64,000 bases of DNA from Seleniibacterium sp963677135 (GTDB taxonomy: Bacteria > Desulfobacterota > Desulfuromonadia > Desulfuromonadales > Geopsychrobacteraceae). A program made the translations under genes and the position numbers. Of this stretch, positions 28,196-37,867 are shown piece after piece. The notes beneath the pieces are model-generated. The model did no database searches and was not told the origin of the DNA. It saw nothing but the letters and a program-made list of their open reading frames with translations. Numbering within the stretch: the first letter of the stretch is position 1; each line of letters opens with the position of its first letter. The stretch is from assembly GCA_963677135.2 (NCBI GenBank), contig CAXXLS010000014.1, positions 434,001-498,000 on the forward strand. The letters run 5' to 3'.

Positions 28196-29166
28196 TCGAG
28201 ATCATCCCCGATAATAGTATGGGAATGCAGATGCGCGGTCTCCGCCATTCTTCGTTCCAGCAGCGCCTGGAATTCACGGGCGCTGTGGTAACCCATTTCC
28301 TTAAGCAGCTGATTGCGCGCCGCGACCTCGACAATCGAACTGATATTGCGCCCCGGAGCGACCGGAACCCGGACCAGGGGAAGCTCAACGCCATGCAGGT
28401 TAAAGGTCAGATCGTCCACCCCCAGGCGGTCATACTCCTGATCGTCCTGCCAACTGATCAACTCGACGACCAGGTCGATTTTTTTCCGTTCCCGGATAGC
28501 GGCCACTCCGAAGAGATGTTTGATATTGAGAATTCCCAGCCCCCGGATCTCCATATGGTGATGAAGCAGGTCCATCCCCTCGCCAAAGATAACCGAAGGG
28601 AGCTTCAAACGGACTTTGACGATATCGTCGGCAACCAGGCGATAGCCCCTGAGAATCAACTCAAGAGCGCACTCGCTCTTGCCGACCCCGCTTCTGCCCT
28701 GAATCAGCACCCCCATGCCGAGAACATCAACCAGGACCCCGTGAAGGGTCGAGGTCGGCAGCAATCGCTCTTCAAGGAAACGGGTAATCAAAGAGATAAA
28801 ATGGGAACTGAGGTGAGACGTCCTTAAAAGCGGGGTATTGCCGGCTTCGGCGAATTCGATAAAATAATCGGGAACAACCTGATTTTTGGTCACGATGAGA
28901 CAGGACAGGTTGTGCTCACATAATCGTCTGACCTGATCCCGGGCCTTTTCAACGGGCATGCGAGCCAGAAAACTCAGCTCCGTCGCCCCGAGAATCTGAA
29001 CCCGGTCAGCATGCAGGCTGTCCATATACCCGGCCAGGGCCAGGCCCGGTTTCTGAATTCTCGGCACGGAGATTGACCTGTCCAGGCCCTCGGCTCCCGC
29101 GAGCAACTCCAGATCCAGTCCGGCTTCCGTTTCATCAAGTATGTCCTGTATGGAGAGCGTCGGCAT
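28192..29166 (-). CDS. hprK: HPr kinase/phosphorylase
   Basis: 324 residues. Walker A GRSGVGKS is at about 157-164, the conserved His lies in TLHGVLVDVLG, and the HPrK signature MEIRGLGILNIKHLFG is at 205-220. It phosphorylates HPr on Ser46 and also removes the phosphate. In proteobacteria it is usually next to ptsN, rapZ and EIIA-Man, as here. It is the control input to the mannose-type PTS downstream. Confidence 0.96.
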   Translation of the reverse strand: MPTLSIQDILDETEAGLDLELLAGAEGLDRSISVPRIQKPGLALAGYMDSLHADRVQILGATELSFLARMPVEKARDQVRRLCEHNLSCLIVTKNQVVPDYFIEFAEAGNTPLLRTSHLSSHFISLITRFLEERLLPTSTLHGVLVDVLGMGVLIQGRSGVGKSECALELILRGYRLVADDIVKVRLKLPSVIFGEGMDLLHHHMEIRGLGILNIKHLFGVAAIRERKKIDLVVELISWQDDQEYDRLGVDDLTFNLHGVELPLVRVPVAPGRNISSIVEVAARNQLLKEMGYHSAREFQALLERRMAETAHLHSHTIIGDDLE

Positions 29167-29232
29167 AATCTTCGAGCTTCTTAACCTGTATCAGGTTCAT
29201 AAAATAGGGAGACAGCGGTATGACGAGGTGGA

Positions 29233-29688
29233 CTAGCCCTCCTCGTCAACAATAATCTGGTAGATCGCCTTGGCGTCGGCCGCCTCAAGCAACTGCTTTC
29301 TGACCTTGGAGTCTTTCAGCAGCTTGGAAATACGGGCCAGAGTCTTCAGGTGAACCCCAACGGACTCTTCCGGAGCGATCAGAAGGAAGAACAGGTAAGC
29401 CGGTTGACCGTCCATCGACTCAAAGTCCACCCCGGCACGACTGCGGCCGAAAGCGAGCTTCAGGTCGGGAATACCGGACAGCTTGCCGTGGGGAATCGCC
29501 ACCCCGTCTCCGATGCCGGTACTGCCGAGCTTTTCCCGTTCCTGCAGCACCTCGATGACATTATTCCGGTCCAGGCCGGGCTCACAGGAAATCAGGGCAT
29601 CGGTCAGTTCTTCGAGTGCCCCGGTTTTATCTTTGGCCGCAAGATCGGCGACAATAGCCTCAGGATTTAACAATTCAGAAATATTCAT
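29233..29688 (-). CDS. ptsN: PTS nitrogen-regulatory EIIA (PtsN)
   Basis: 151 residues from the ATG at 29688, the start that gives the usual EIIA-Ntr N-terminus (MNISELLNPEAIVADLAA); an ATG at 29709 would add 7 residues. The phosphohistidine is H67 in GVAIPHGKL, preceded by EREKLGSTGIGDG. Accepts phosphate from Npr/HPr and regulates nitrogen, potassium and envelope functions; here HPr from ptsH may be its only donor, since no ptsP is visible. Ribosome site is weak for either start. Confidence 0.92.
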   Translation of the reverse strand: MNISELLNPEAIVADLAAKDKTGALEELTDALISCEPGLDRNNVIEVLQEREKLGSTGIGDGVAIPHGKLSGIPDLKLAFGRSRAGVDFESMDGQPAYLFFLLIAPEESVGVHLKTLARISKLLKDSKVRKQLLEAADAKAIYQIIVDEEG

Positions 29689-29717
29689 AGCATGTTCTTT
29701 GTCTGGCATTAAAAGTT

Positions 29718-29753
29718 ACGGGCCTTCTCCTGACAAGTCAGGAAAAGGCCCGT
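29718..29753 (-). terminator. Hairpin between hpf and ptsN
   Basis: Perfect outer stem ACGGGCCTT/AAGGCCCGT and inner TCCTGAC/GTCAGGA, followed on the minus strand by AACTTTTA. Probably a partial terminator or attenuator within the run, reducing read-through into the PTS control genes. Confidence 0.6.
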
Positions 29754-29766
29754 GATTATCTCGCTG

Positions 29767-30315
29767 TCAACTTCCCTGGGGAACGATCAAACCATAGTTT
29801 CCGTCTTTACGACGATAAACGACATTCATTTCTTCCGAACGATCATCGGTAAAAACCAGGAATTCCTTACCGAGCAGATCCATCTGCATGACCGCTTCTT
29901 CAACAGACATGGGTTTTACGAAAAAGGAATGACTGCGGATAATTTCCGGGCTGTCATGGCCTTCGTCGACACTGGCCGCAGACAGGACCGATTTGGCAAC
30001 CAGTCTCTGGTTTGCGCTTGTCCCTTTGTGCTGCTTCAGCTTTTCCTTATAACGCTTAAGCTGCCTTTCAATCTTGTCGACCATAAGATCGATGGCGGCA
30101 TACATATCATCTTTTTCTTCCATGCTCTTCATGGTCAGCCCTTTGGCGACCATCGTCACTTCGGCACGGTGATTGATCTTCTTCTGTACGGACAGTACTA
30201 CCTGGGCGTCGATGGGCTCATCGATATACTTTTTCACCCGAGCCAGTTTCTCTTCCACATAACTGCGAACGGCTTCACTGCTTTCCATGTGACGGAAGGT
30301 AACGGCTATTTGCAT
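29767..30315 (-). CDS. hpf: Ribosome hibernation promoting factor, long form
   Basis: 182 residues from the ATG at 30315 (AAGGAGG upstream; the frame runs to 30348 without one). The N-terminal S30AE domain (1-100: MQIAVTFRHMESSEAVRSYV) is followed by a linker and a C-terminal dimerisation domain (about 125-180: SFFVKPMSVEEAVMQMDLLG) so this is the long form that pairs 70S ribosomes into 100S. It lies just after rpoN, a common place for this gene. Confidence 0.94.
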   Translation of the reverse strand: MQIAVTFRHMESSEAVRSYVEEKLARVKKYIDEPIDAQVVLSVQKKINHRAEVTMVAKGLTMKSMEEKDDMYAAIDLMVDKIERQLKRYKEKLKQHKGTSANQRLVAKSVLSAASVDEGHDSPEIIRSHSFFVKPMSVEEAVMQMDLLGKEFLVFTDDRSEEMNVVYRRKDGNYGLIVPQGS

Positions 30316-30414
30316 AAGCAACCTCCTTGCAAGAACAGGTTCTGGCATAGAACCTGGTTTAACTCCAATTATAACGTAGAATTACGCGTCCTACACAATA
30401 TCCGAAAAATGGCA

Positions 30415-31866
30415 CTAGAACAAACGCTTACGCTCAGTAGAGGAACCCAGCCCCAGCATTTCCCGATATTTGGTTACGGTCCGACGCGCAATGTTGATGT
30501 CCTGCTCTTTCAGAAGAGCCACGATTTTCTGGTCCGAATAAGGTTTTTTGGGATCTTCCGAAGCGATGATTTCCTTGATGCGACTTTTAACACTTTCCGA
30601 AGCGACGGCATCCCCGTCGGCCGTATTGATACCGCTGTTGAAAAAGAACTTCAGCTCGAAGAGCCCCTGTGGGGTCTGAACGTATTTATTGGTGGTGACC
30701 CGGCTGACCGTCGACTCGTGCATTTCGATATCTTCGGCGACATCGCGCAGTACCAGGGGTTTGAGATGCTCTATGCCATAATCAAAAAAGTCCCGCTGGA
30801 ACTTGACGATACTTTTGGTGACCTTGTAGATGGTGCGCTGCCGCTGGTGAATGCTCTTGATGAGCCAGACCGCACTGCGCATTTTGTCCTGAATATATTC
30901 GCCTGCCTTCTTATCGACCGTCGAAGAATCGCTCAGGGCATTGCGATAGAAGGAATTGATCCGTAAGTTGGGCAGGCCTTCATCATTCTGGGTGACGACA
31001 TATTCATCACCCACCTTGTGCACGAAAATATCCGGGACGATATAGTGAATCTCTTCTTCGTTGTAGGCGCGCCCCGGGCGGGGATCCAATTCGGAAATCA
31101 GTTTGGCCGCCGCCAGCACCTCATCCAGGGACACCTTGAGCATTTTCGCGATAACAGGATACTTGCGGCTTTCCAGTTCCGGCAGACACTCGTTCAGAAT
31201 CCGGGCAGCAAGGGACTCGTCGAGATTCATGCGCTCCAGCTGCAGAATCAGGCATTCCTGAAGATCTCGACAGGCAACCCCCGCCGGATCAAACTCCTGG
31301 ACTTTGTACAGAACCGCCTCGACAAATTCAGGCTCCTCGCCGGTGGTCTCGACAAGCTCCTCGATGCTGGACTTGAAATAGCCCCATTCGTCAAGATTGC
31401 CGATTATTTCGGTGGCCACAGCGCGTTCTTCGGGGCTGAAGGTGGACAGGCCGAGCTGCCACATCAGGTGATCGTAAAGACTGTTCTGCCTGGTCAGCAG
31501 ACTTTCGTAGGAGGGCCGCTCCTCAAGATCTTCATAGCTGTCACGGCTGTCGGAGCTGGAAAGACTGTACCCTTCGAGATAGGTCTGCCAGTCGATATCG
31601 CCCATTCCTTCATCATCACCCTTGATCTCCTGTTCGGGAGGCGCCTCGAAACTGTCCGTCCCCTCATCTTCGGTGATGGCCGCCTCCTCAACCTCCTCTT
31701 TCGGATCGAGCCCCTCTTCGAGCAATGGGTTTTCGGCCAGCTCCTGATTGACCACGTCCACCAGCTCCATACGGGAGAGTTGCAACAGCTTGATGGCCTG
31801 CTGCAATTGCGGGGTCATTACCAGTTGCTGACTGAGTTTAACCTGTAAGCGAAGATCAAGAGCCAT
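30415..31866 (-). CDS. rpoN: RNA polymerase sigma-54 factor
   Basis: 483 residues. Region I has the Gln-rich QQLVMTPQLQQAIKLLQLSRMEL; an acidic region II follows (about 55-100); the core-binding and DNA-binding domains end in the RpoN box ARRTVTKYREML near the C-terminus. Directs transcription from -24/-12 promoters with enhancer-binding ATPases. It follows lptB, as in many Gram-negative bacteria, and precedes hpf and ptsN. Confidence 0.97.
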   Translation of the reverse strand: MALDLRLQVKLSQQLVMTPQLQQAIKLLQLSRMELVDVVNQELAENPLLEEGLDPKEEVEEAAITEDEGTDSFEAPPEQEIKGDDEGMGDIDWQTYLEGYSLSSSDSRDSYEDLEERPSYESLLTRQNSLYDHLMWQLGLSTFSPEERAVATEIIGNLDEWGYFKSSIEELVETTGEEPEFVEAVLYKVQEFDPAGVACRDLQECLILQLERMNLDESLAARILNECLPELESRKYPVIAKMLKVSLDEVLAAAKLISELDPRPGRAYNEEEIHYIVPDIFVHKVGDEYVVTQNDEGLPNLRINSFYRNALSDSSTVDKKAGEYIQDKMRSAVWLIKSIHQRQRTIYKVTKSIVKFQRDFFDYGIEHLKPLVLRDVAEDIEMHESTVSRVTTNKYVQTPQGLFELKFFFNSGINTADGDAVASESVKSRIKEIIASEDPKKPYSDQKIVALLKEQDINIARRTVTKYREMLGLGSSTERKRLF

Positions 31867-31940
31867 AGTATTGTTCTAATCCAATCAGAAGTTAGTATGC
31901 AATAGCCAAATCGCCACTGGCGATACCGTCACGGCAGACA

Positions 31941-32666
31941 TTACAGTCTGAATTTGTCGCCGAGGTAGATCTCGCGGGCCACCGGGCTGGCCGCTATGGC
32001 CTCAGGAGTTCCGAACTCCAGGACATTACCCTGGTTGAGAATGTACGCCTGGTCACACACCCCAAGGGTCTCGCGCACGTTATGATCAGATATCAGAATA
32101 CCTATCCCCCGCTCCTTAAGTTGCTTAATAATATTCTGGATATCAATGACCGCAATGGGATCAATCCCGGCAAAGGGCTCGTCAAGAAGCAGAAAGTCCG
32201 GGTTGAGAACCAGAGATCTGGCAATTTCTACCCGCCGGCGTTCTCCGCCCGACAGGGCGTAGCCTTTCGAGTCCCTGATATGGCCGATATTCAGATCCGC
32301 CAGTAATTCCTCAAGCCGTCGCTTCTGGTCGGCAGGCGCCAAATCGAGGGTTTCAATAATGGCCCGCAGGTTTTCCGCAACCGTCAACTTCCGGAAAACA
32401 GAGGCCTCCTGCGGCAGGTACGAGATTCCGGACCGGGCACGCAGGTACATGGGCAGGCCGGTAATCTCCTGATCATCGAGAAACACCCCACCCTGGTCGG
32501 GCCGCGCCAGGCCGACGACCATGTAGAAACTGGTCGTTTTCCCCGCCCCGTTCGGTCCGAGCAGACCGATCACCTGACCGGAGGCGACATCCAGGTTCAC
32601 CCCGGAGACCACTTTTCTGCCGGCATAGCTTTTGTGCAGGTCGACTGCTCTCAAGCTGCGGCTCAC
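31941..32666 (-). CDS. lptB: LPS export ABC transporter ATPase LptB
   Basis: 241 residues. Walker A GPNGAGKT, Q-loop LPQEASVFRKLT, signature LSGGERRRVEIARSL, Walker B FLLLDEPFAGIDP. It powers extraction of LPS from the inner membrane by LptFG, which are not in this window. Overlaps lptA by 4 bp. Confidence 0.97.
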   Translation of the reverse strand: MSRSLRAVDLHKSYAGRKVVSGVNLDVASGQVIGLLGPNGAGKTTSFYMVVGLARPDQGGVFLDDQEITGLPMYLRARSGISYLPQEASVFRKLTVAENLRAIIETLDLAPADQKRRLEELLADLNIGHIRDSKGYALSGGERRRVEIARSLVLNPDFLLLDEPFAGIDPIAVIDIQNIIKQLKERGIGILISDHNVRETLGVCDQAYILNQGNVLEFGTPEAIAASPVAREIYLGDKFRL

Positions 32667-33172
32667 TGGTCAGAACCTTTTTCCCCGGCTGGTGAGAAAA
32701 TGGCCCGTACCCGCCCTTCTCCCGAGCTTTTTACCACGCTGGTGTTGTGTTCGAGGTCGAAAACAATTTCCGCGCCGGAAACCCGGTTCGTCCCCTGCTG
32801 CAGCTCCGCATGCCCGGTCAGCACCAGGGTGTTCTCACGCTGGTTGAAAACGGCCTTGTCCGCCTGCGCAGAGCGGTCATGCTGAACGACCCGGACCCGC
32901 CCTTCCGCCTCAAGACGATCAACCCGGCTTTGTTGCTCATCGTAATAAACCGTCAAACGATCGGTCGTCAACCTGAAGTCATTCTGAATGGCTTCAACCT
33001 GCCCGGAAAATACGGTTTTCTGCTCGTCCTGAAACACCTCCAGCTGTGCGGAGGTAATCTCCAGGGGCTGGTCCAGCCGGATTCCGGAAAGGGGATCCGC
33101 CGCCCAGGCCCGGGAGGTCAACAGGAAAACGATCAGCAGTCCTATAAAAAAACGGTTACGCATCAGTATCAC
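32663..33172 (-). CDS. lptA: LPS transport periplasmic protein LptA
   Basis: 169 residues with a signal peptide (MILMRNRFFIGLLIVFLLTSRAWA, shown in part). The OstA-like domain has LEITSAQLEVFQDEQKTVFSG and LTTDRLTVYYDEQQ. It forms the beta-jellyroll bridge carrying LPS across the periplasm. It lies 3 bp after lptC and overlaps lptB. Confidence 0.93.
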   Translation of the reverse strand: MILMRNRFFIGLLIVFLLTSRAWAADPLSGIRLDQPLEITSAQLEVFQDEQKTVFSGQVEAIQNDFRLTTDRLTVYYDEQQSRVDRLEAEGRVRVVQHDRSAQADKAVFNQRENTLVLTGHAELQQGTNRVSGAEIVFDLEHNTSVVKSSGEGRVRAIFSPAGEKGSDQ

Positions 33173-33175
33173 GAT

Positions 33176-33733
33176 CTACTCGCTCATCGGTAACAAGGTC
33201 GTGTGAACATCCTTTTTCACCCGCAGATAGCCACGATCGAGGTCAAGCTCCAAACCGGTTCCGGAAAGCGCCAGCCGGGGTGAGCGATACGCGACAGGGC
33301 CGTCGGAACCCAATTGCCTGGTGGTCTCACGGTAATGCAACCGGTCAAGGGTCAGGCGTTCATGGCGATCCGTGGTCACGACCACGTTTCCCCACAGCTC
33401 GATTTCGTTGCGGTTCTGATCAAACGAGCCGCTTTCAGCCACCAGGGAGACCTCGGAGAATCCGGCAGATTCAAAAAACCGCAGTCTGATATTCCCGATG
33501 CTGACCAGCCCTTCGCGGCGCTGGTATTCCGCCTTGTCGGCATCAAGGATCCAGCGCTGCACCCCATTTTCATTATGGCTGTAATGCAGGTCGGTCAGTG
33601 CGATATCGACACTGTCCGGGAGCGCATCGACAAGATCCGGAGCCGACTGTTCTGAAACATGCCGACCGATCACGACCGCCAGGGCAACCACGGTGAGGAC
33701 AATCAAGACCGCCAGTATGCGTTTAACGTTCAA
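33176..33733 (-). CDS. lptC: LPS export protein LptC
   Basis: 185 residues: one N-terminal membrane anchor (KRILAVLIVLTVVALAVVIG) and a periplasmic jellyroll domain. The pattern DLHYSHNENGVQRWILDADKAEY and GNVVVTTDRHERLTLDRLHY fits LptC. Links LptB2FG to LptA. Lies between kdsC and lptA. Confidence 0.9.
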   Translation of the reverse strand: MNVKRILAVLIVLTVVALAVVIGRHVSEQSAPDLVDALPDSVDIALTDLHYSHNENGVQRWILDADKAEYQRREGLVSIGNIRLRFFESAGFSEVSLVAESGSFDQNRNEIELWGNVVVTTDRHERLTLDRLHYRETTRQLGSDGPVAYRSPRLALSGTGLELDLDRGYLRVKKDVHTTLLPMSE

Positions 33734-33771
33734 CGAAACGGCTCCTGCCTGTTCGGTGGGGCTCCTTTGCC

Positions 33772-34290
33772 TCAGGGCGCAAAATATCGCCGGGTCAACT
33801 CATCCCAGTGCCCCTGGGCACGCAGCAGCAGATCGCAGATTTCACGGACCGCCCCGCGCCCCCCTTCGCGCCTGGTCACATAATCGACCAGAGGCAGTAC
33901 GTCGGGTACGGCATCGGCCACCGTAGCGCTGAAACCGACCCGTCTCAAAATGGGGAGATCAACCAGATCGTCGCCGACGTAAGCGACCTGATGGTCATGC
34001 AAATCAAATTCTTTGAGAATCTGCAGGTACGGATCGAGCTTGGTCAGAGCCCCCTGGAACAGCACATCGATGCCGAGTTCTGCGGAACGCCGCTGAACCA
34101 CGGCCGATGAGCGTCCGGTAATGATGCCGACTTTTATGCCCGCCCGTTGCAACATTTTCAGGCCGTGACCGTCCTTGACATCGAAGGCCTTCAGTTCATT
34201 CCCCTCATTGTCATAAATAATCCGACCATCGGTCAGGACGCCGTCAACGTCCAGCAGCAGCAACTTGATTCCGGCAAGTTTTTCTTCCAT
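33772..34290 (-). CDS. kdsC: KDO 8-phosphate phosphatase
   Basis: 172 residues. HAD-type without a cap: nucleophile motif LLLDVDGVLTDG, then ITGRSS, and YVGDDLVDLPIL. Removes phosphate from Kdo-8-phosphate. Overlaps the end of kdsD by one base, indicating translational coupling. Confidence 0.95.
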   Translation of the reverse strand: MEEKLAGIKLLLLDVDGVLTDGRIIYDNEGNELKAFDVKDGHGLKMLQRAGIKVGIITGRSSAVVQRRSAELGIDVLFQGALTKLDPYLQILKEFDLHDHQVAYVGDDLVDLPILRRVGFSATVADAVPDVLPLVDYVTRREGGRGAVREICDLLLRAQGHWDELTRRYFAP

Positions 34291-35261
34291 CAGACAACTC
34301 CCGATTTGAGAAGATCATGCAGGTGAATAATTCCAACCGGCACGGTGCTCTCTTCATCAGCAAACACAAACAGCGAGGTGATCGAATGCTTTTCCATGAC
34401 CTGGACCGCCTTGGCCGCAAGATTGCGCTGCAGAATCCGTTTCGGCGATTTGGACATCACCTCGGAAATCGGCAACTGCAGGCTGTCCAGGCCTTTTTCC
34501 ATGAGCCGCCGCAGGTCCCCGTCAGTAAACACCCCGACCAGTTCACCCCGGTCATTGACGACACCGGTCACGCCGAGCTGTTTGCTGGTGATTTCGAACA
34601 AGGCATCCTTGACCAGGGTCCCGGTCGCCACCAGCGGAATATCTCCGGTGGCGTGCATCAGATCCTCAACCCGCAACAGCAGCTTTTTGCCGAGGGAGCC
34701 ACCGGGGTGGAACATGGCGAAATCCTCGGCCTTGAAGCCGCGCTGGTCGAGCAGGGCGACCGCCAGGGCGTCCCCCATGGCGAGGGTGGCCGTGGTGCTG
34801 GCCGTCGGCGCCAGCCCCAGGGGACAGGCTTCCTCCTGGACATGGACGTTGAGATGAACATCGCCGGCCATACCAAGAGTGCTTTTCGGATTTCCCGACA
34901 TGGCAATCAGCGGCAATCCCATTCGCTTGATGACCGGCAGGATCCGGCAGACCTCTTCGGTCTCCCCGGAATAGGACACGGCCATCACCACATCCCCCTT
35001 GGAGAGCATGCCGAGATCGCCATGAATCCCCTCGGCGGGGTGCAGGAAGAAGGTCGGCGTCCCGGTAGACGCCATGGTCGCGGCGATTTTCTGACAGATC
35101 AGACCGGACTTGCCCATCCCGGTCACGACGACCTTGCCCTGGCAATCGAGAATCATCTGGACCGCTTTTTCGAACATCTCATCAATACGATCCTGCAGTG
35201 CGAGAACCGCATCGGCTTCAATCTGGAGAACCTGCCTGGCTGTTTCTATCATGGGCGACAA
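34290..35261 (-). CDS. kdsD: Arabinose-5-phosphate isomerase
   Basis: 323 residues. SIS domain (about 35-170) with VVTGMGKSGLICQKIAATMAS and SYSGETEEV, then two CBS domains (about 205-320). Converts ribulose-5-phosphate to arabinose-5-phosphate, the first committed step to Kdo. It lies with kdsA and kdsC, so the Kdo role is much more likely than that of the paralogue GutQ. Confidence 0.94.
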   Translation of the reverse strand: MSPMIETARQVLQIEADAVLALQDRIDEMFEKAVQMILDCQGKVVVTGMGKSGLICQKIAATMASTGTPTFFLHPAEGIHGDLGMLSKGDVVMAVSYSGETEEVCRILPVIKRMGLPLIAMSGNPKSTLGMAGDVHLNVHVQEEACPLGLAPTASTTATLAMGDALAVALLDQRGFKAEDFAMFHPGGSLGKKLLLRVEDLMHATGDIPLVATGTLVKDALFEITSKQLGVTGVVNDRGELVGVFTDGDLRRLMEKGLDSLQLPISEVMSKSPKRILQRNLAAKAVQVMEKHSITSLFVFADEESTVPVGIIHLHDLLKSGVV

Positions 35262-35266
35262 ACTCC

Positions 35267-36091
35267 TCAGGCGGACTTTTTGAATATGGCGTCAAAAGCC
35301 AGAATCTGTTCCAGCATCGGCTTGACCTGGGCCAACGGCAAAGAGTTGGGCCCGTCGCAGAGGGCATGCTCCGGATCTTCATGAACCTCCCAGAACAGGC
35401 CGTCGATCCCGGTCGCCGCGGCCGCCCGAGACAGGGCTCCGACATACTGGCGCTGGCCGGCCGACGAGCCGCCGGCACCTCCGGGCAACTGCACGGAATG
35501 GGTGGCATCGAAAATGACCGGATAGCCCATCTCGCGCATGATGACCAGGGAACGCATATCGGTGACCAGGTTGTTGTAACCGAATGACACTCCCCGCTCC
35601 GTCAGCAGAATGTTTTCGTTTCCCGTCGACTCGATCTTGCCGATACCGTGCTTGATGTCCCAGGGCGCCAGAAACTGCCCTTTTTTGACATTGATCGCCC
35701 GGCCGGTTTCTCCGGCGGCGACCAGCAGATCGGTCTGGCGGGAAAGAAACGCCGGAATCTGAATAATATCGAGGACCTCGGCAGCAGGTTTGACCTGGGT
35801 GATGTCATGAACATCGGAAATCACCGGCACCTCGAATTCCTTTTTGACCCGCTCGAGGATCCGCAACCCTTCTTCGATACCGGGCCCCCTGAACGAGGTG
35901 ACGGACGTACGGTTGGCTTTATCGTAGGAGGCCTTGAAAACCAGCTCGCAGCCGACTTCGGCAGTGAGGGTTTTCAACGCTTCCGCGACCCGCATGACCA
36001 GACCTTCGCTTTCGATGGCGCAGGGTCCGGCAATCAGAACCAGCCGTTTTGACCCGCCGAAGGTTACCGAACCGATGTTGACCTGCTTCAT
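35267..36091 (-). CDS. kdsA: KDO-8-phosphate synthase
   Basis: 274 residues, full length. Motifs: LIAGPCAIESEGL, KASYDKANRTS, TDLLVAAGETGRAINVKKGQF, VIFDATHSVQLPGG. Condenses PEP with arabinose-5-phosphate. Its start overlaps the pyrG stop by 4 bp. Confidence 0.96.
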   Translation of the reverse strand: MKQVNIGSVTFGGSKRLVLIAGPCAIESEGLVMRVAEALKTLTAEVGCELVFKASYDKANRTSVTSFRGPGIEEGLRILERVKKEFEVPVISDVHDITQVKPAAEVLDIIQIPAFLSRQTDLLVAAGETGRAINVKKGQFLAPWDIKHGIGKIESTGNENILLTERGVSFGYNNLVTDMRSLVIMREMGYPVIFDATHSVQLPGGAGGSSAGQRQYVGALSRAAAATGIDGLFWEVHEDPEHALCDGPNSLPLAQVKPMLEQILAFDAIFKKSA

Positions 36092-37698
36092 TGGCCATTC
36101 TCCTGAGCCTGTTTCAGGCAGGCGCCGACAAAGGATTCGAACAGAGGGTGGGGCTCCATCGGCCGGGACTTGAATTCCGGGTGGAACTGGCAGCCCAGGA
36201 ACCAGGGATGATCCGCCAGTTCGACAATCTCAACCAGGTTGGAATCGGGGTTTATGCCCGAGAAGATCAGGCCGCATCCTTCCAGCTTCTTGAGGTAGGC
36301 GTTATTGAATTCAAAACGATGACGATGGCGCTCACTGAGACGATCCGTTCCGTAAATCCGGCGTGCCAGGGTGTCGGCCTTCAGCTCGCAGGGATAGGCT
36401 CCGAGCCTCATGGTGCCTCCTTTGCTTTTGACCTTTTTCTGTTCTTCCATGATGTGAATCACCGGGTTTTTGGCGTCCTCATGAAATTCCGACGAATGGG
36501 CGTCTTCTATCTTGCAGACATGCCGGGAGAACTCGACAACGGCCATCTGCATGCCGAGACAGATCCCAAAGAACGGAATATTGTTCTCGCGGGCATAGCG
36601 AATGGCACTGATCTTCCCTTCGCTGCCGCGTTCGCCGAACCCGCCGGGGACCAGGATACCTTGAACATCATCAAAAGAATCACTGACCCCGTGGCGTTCA
36701 AGGGCCTCGGAATCGATATATTTCAGGTTGACCCGGCAGTTATTGGCAATGCCGCCATGAATGAGGGCTTCGGAGAGCGATTTATAGCTCTCGGTCAGAT
36801 CGACGTATTTGCCAACAATGGCGATCGTGGTTTCACCGGCCGGATCCTTGACCCGCTCGACGATCCGCGCCCATCCCGAAAGGTCAGGCGCCTTGGTCCA
36901 GATATTGAGATAATCGATAATCCGTTCATCCAGTCCCTGCTCATGAAAAGCCTGGGGACACTCATAGATGGTATCGACATCCCGGGCGGTGATAACCGCA
37001 TCCTCCGGAACGTTGCAGAACAGGGCGATCTTGGCTTTCATATCCCGCGGGATCTCCCGGTCGCAGCGACACAGCAGGATATCGGGCTGAATACCGATCT
37101 CCCGCAACTCCTTGACGCTGTGCTGGGTCGGCTTGGTCTTGAGTTCGCCGGCCGTGGCGATATAGGGAACCAGAGTCAGGTGGATAAACAGCACGTTTTC
37201 GCGCCCCCGATCGACGCGGAATTGCCGGATCGCTTCCAGAAACGGCAGGGACTCGATATCCCCGACCGTCCCGCCGACTTCGACGATCGCCAGGTCGACG
37301 CCCTTGGCGTTGTCGAGGATCTTCTGTTTGATCTCGTTGGTAATGTGAGGAATGACCTGGACCGTGCCCCCCAGGTAATCACCGCGGCGTTCCTTGCGGA
37401 TAACGGAATCGTAGACCTGTCCGGTGGTAAAATTGGACTTGCGCGACAATCTGGCTGTCGTGTAGCGCTCATAGTGGCCAAGATCCAGATCGGTCTCGGC
37501 GCCGTCATCGGTCACAAAAACCTCACCGTGCTGAAACGGACTCATGGTCCCCGGGTCCACATTGATATAGGGATCCATTTTCTGCATCGACACGCGCAAG
37601 CCGCGCGCCTCCATCAGGGCGCCGATCGACGCCGCCGACAACCCTTTTCCCAACGAGGACACAACTCCACCAGTTACAAAAAGAAACTTTGTTTTCAT
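36088..37698 (-). CDS. pyrG: CTP synthase
   Basis: 536 residues. The synthase domain begins KFLFVTGGVVSSLGKGLSAA and includes MQKMDPYINVDPGTMSPFQHG; the C-terminal glutaminase has the nucleophile in FFGICLGMQMAVVEF and the His-Glu pair near QFHPEFKS. Makes CTP from UTP, needed also to activate Kdo as CMP-Kdo, which explains its place here. Confidence 0.97.
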   Translation of the reverse strand: MKTKFLFVTGGVVSSLGKGLSAASIGALMEARGLRVSMQKMDPYINVDPGTMSPFQHGEVFVTDDGAETDLDLGHYERYTTARLSRKSNFTTGQVYDSVIRKERRGDYLGGTVQVIPHITNEIKQKILDNAKGVDLAIVEVGGTVGDIESLPFLEAIRQFRVDRGRENVLFIHLTLVPYIATAGELKTKPTQHSVKELREIGIQPDILLCRCDREIPRDMKAKIALFCNVPEDAVITARDVDTIYECPQAFHEQGLDERIIDYLNIWTKAPDLSGWARIVERVKDPAGETTIAIVGKYVDLTESYKSLSEALIHGGIANNCRVNLKYIDSEALERHGVSDSFDDVQGILVPGGFGERGSEGKISAIRYARENNIPFFGICLGMQMAVVEFSRHVCKIEDAHSSEFHEDAKNPVIHIMEEQKKVKSKGGTMRLGAYPCELKADTLARRIYGTDRLSERHRHRFEFNNAYLKKLEGCGLIFSGINPDSNLVEIVELADHPWFLGCQFHPEFKSRPMEPHPLFESFVGACLKQAQENGQ

Positions 37699-37867
37699 CT
37701 ACTTAATTCCGTTTCTGACGATCGACTGAATATGAAAAAATATCATTTTTTGTCATTGATGACTGAATGGCTGATTCTACACAGATTCAACAGGGAAAGA
37801 AACCCTCAATGCAAAAAACTGTCCAGATTATTAGAAAAAATGAAAGCTGCCTGAATTAATGACTTTT

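Noticed and set aside
36091..37854. Plus-strand open frame of 587 codons
   Set aside because: Antisense to pyrG; no recognisable domain, composition typical of antisense frames in GC-rich DNA.
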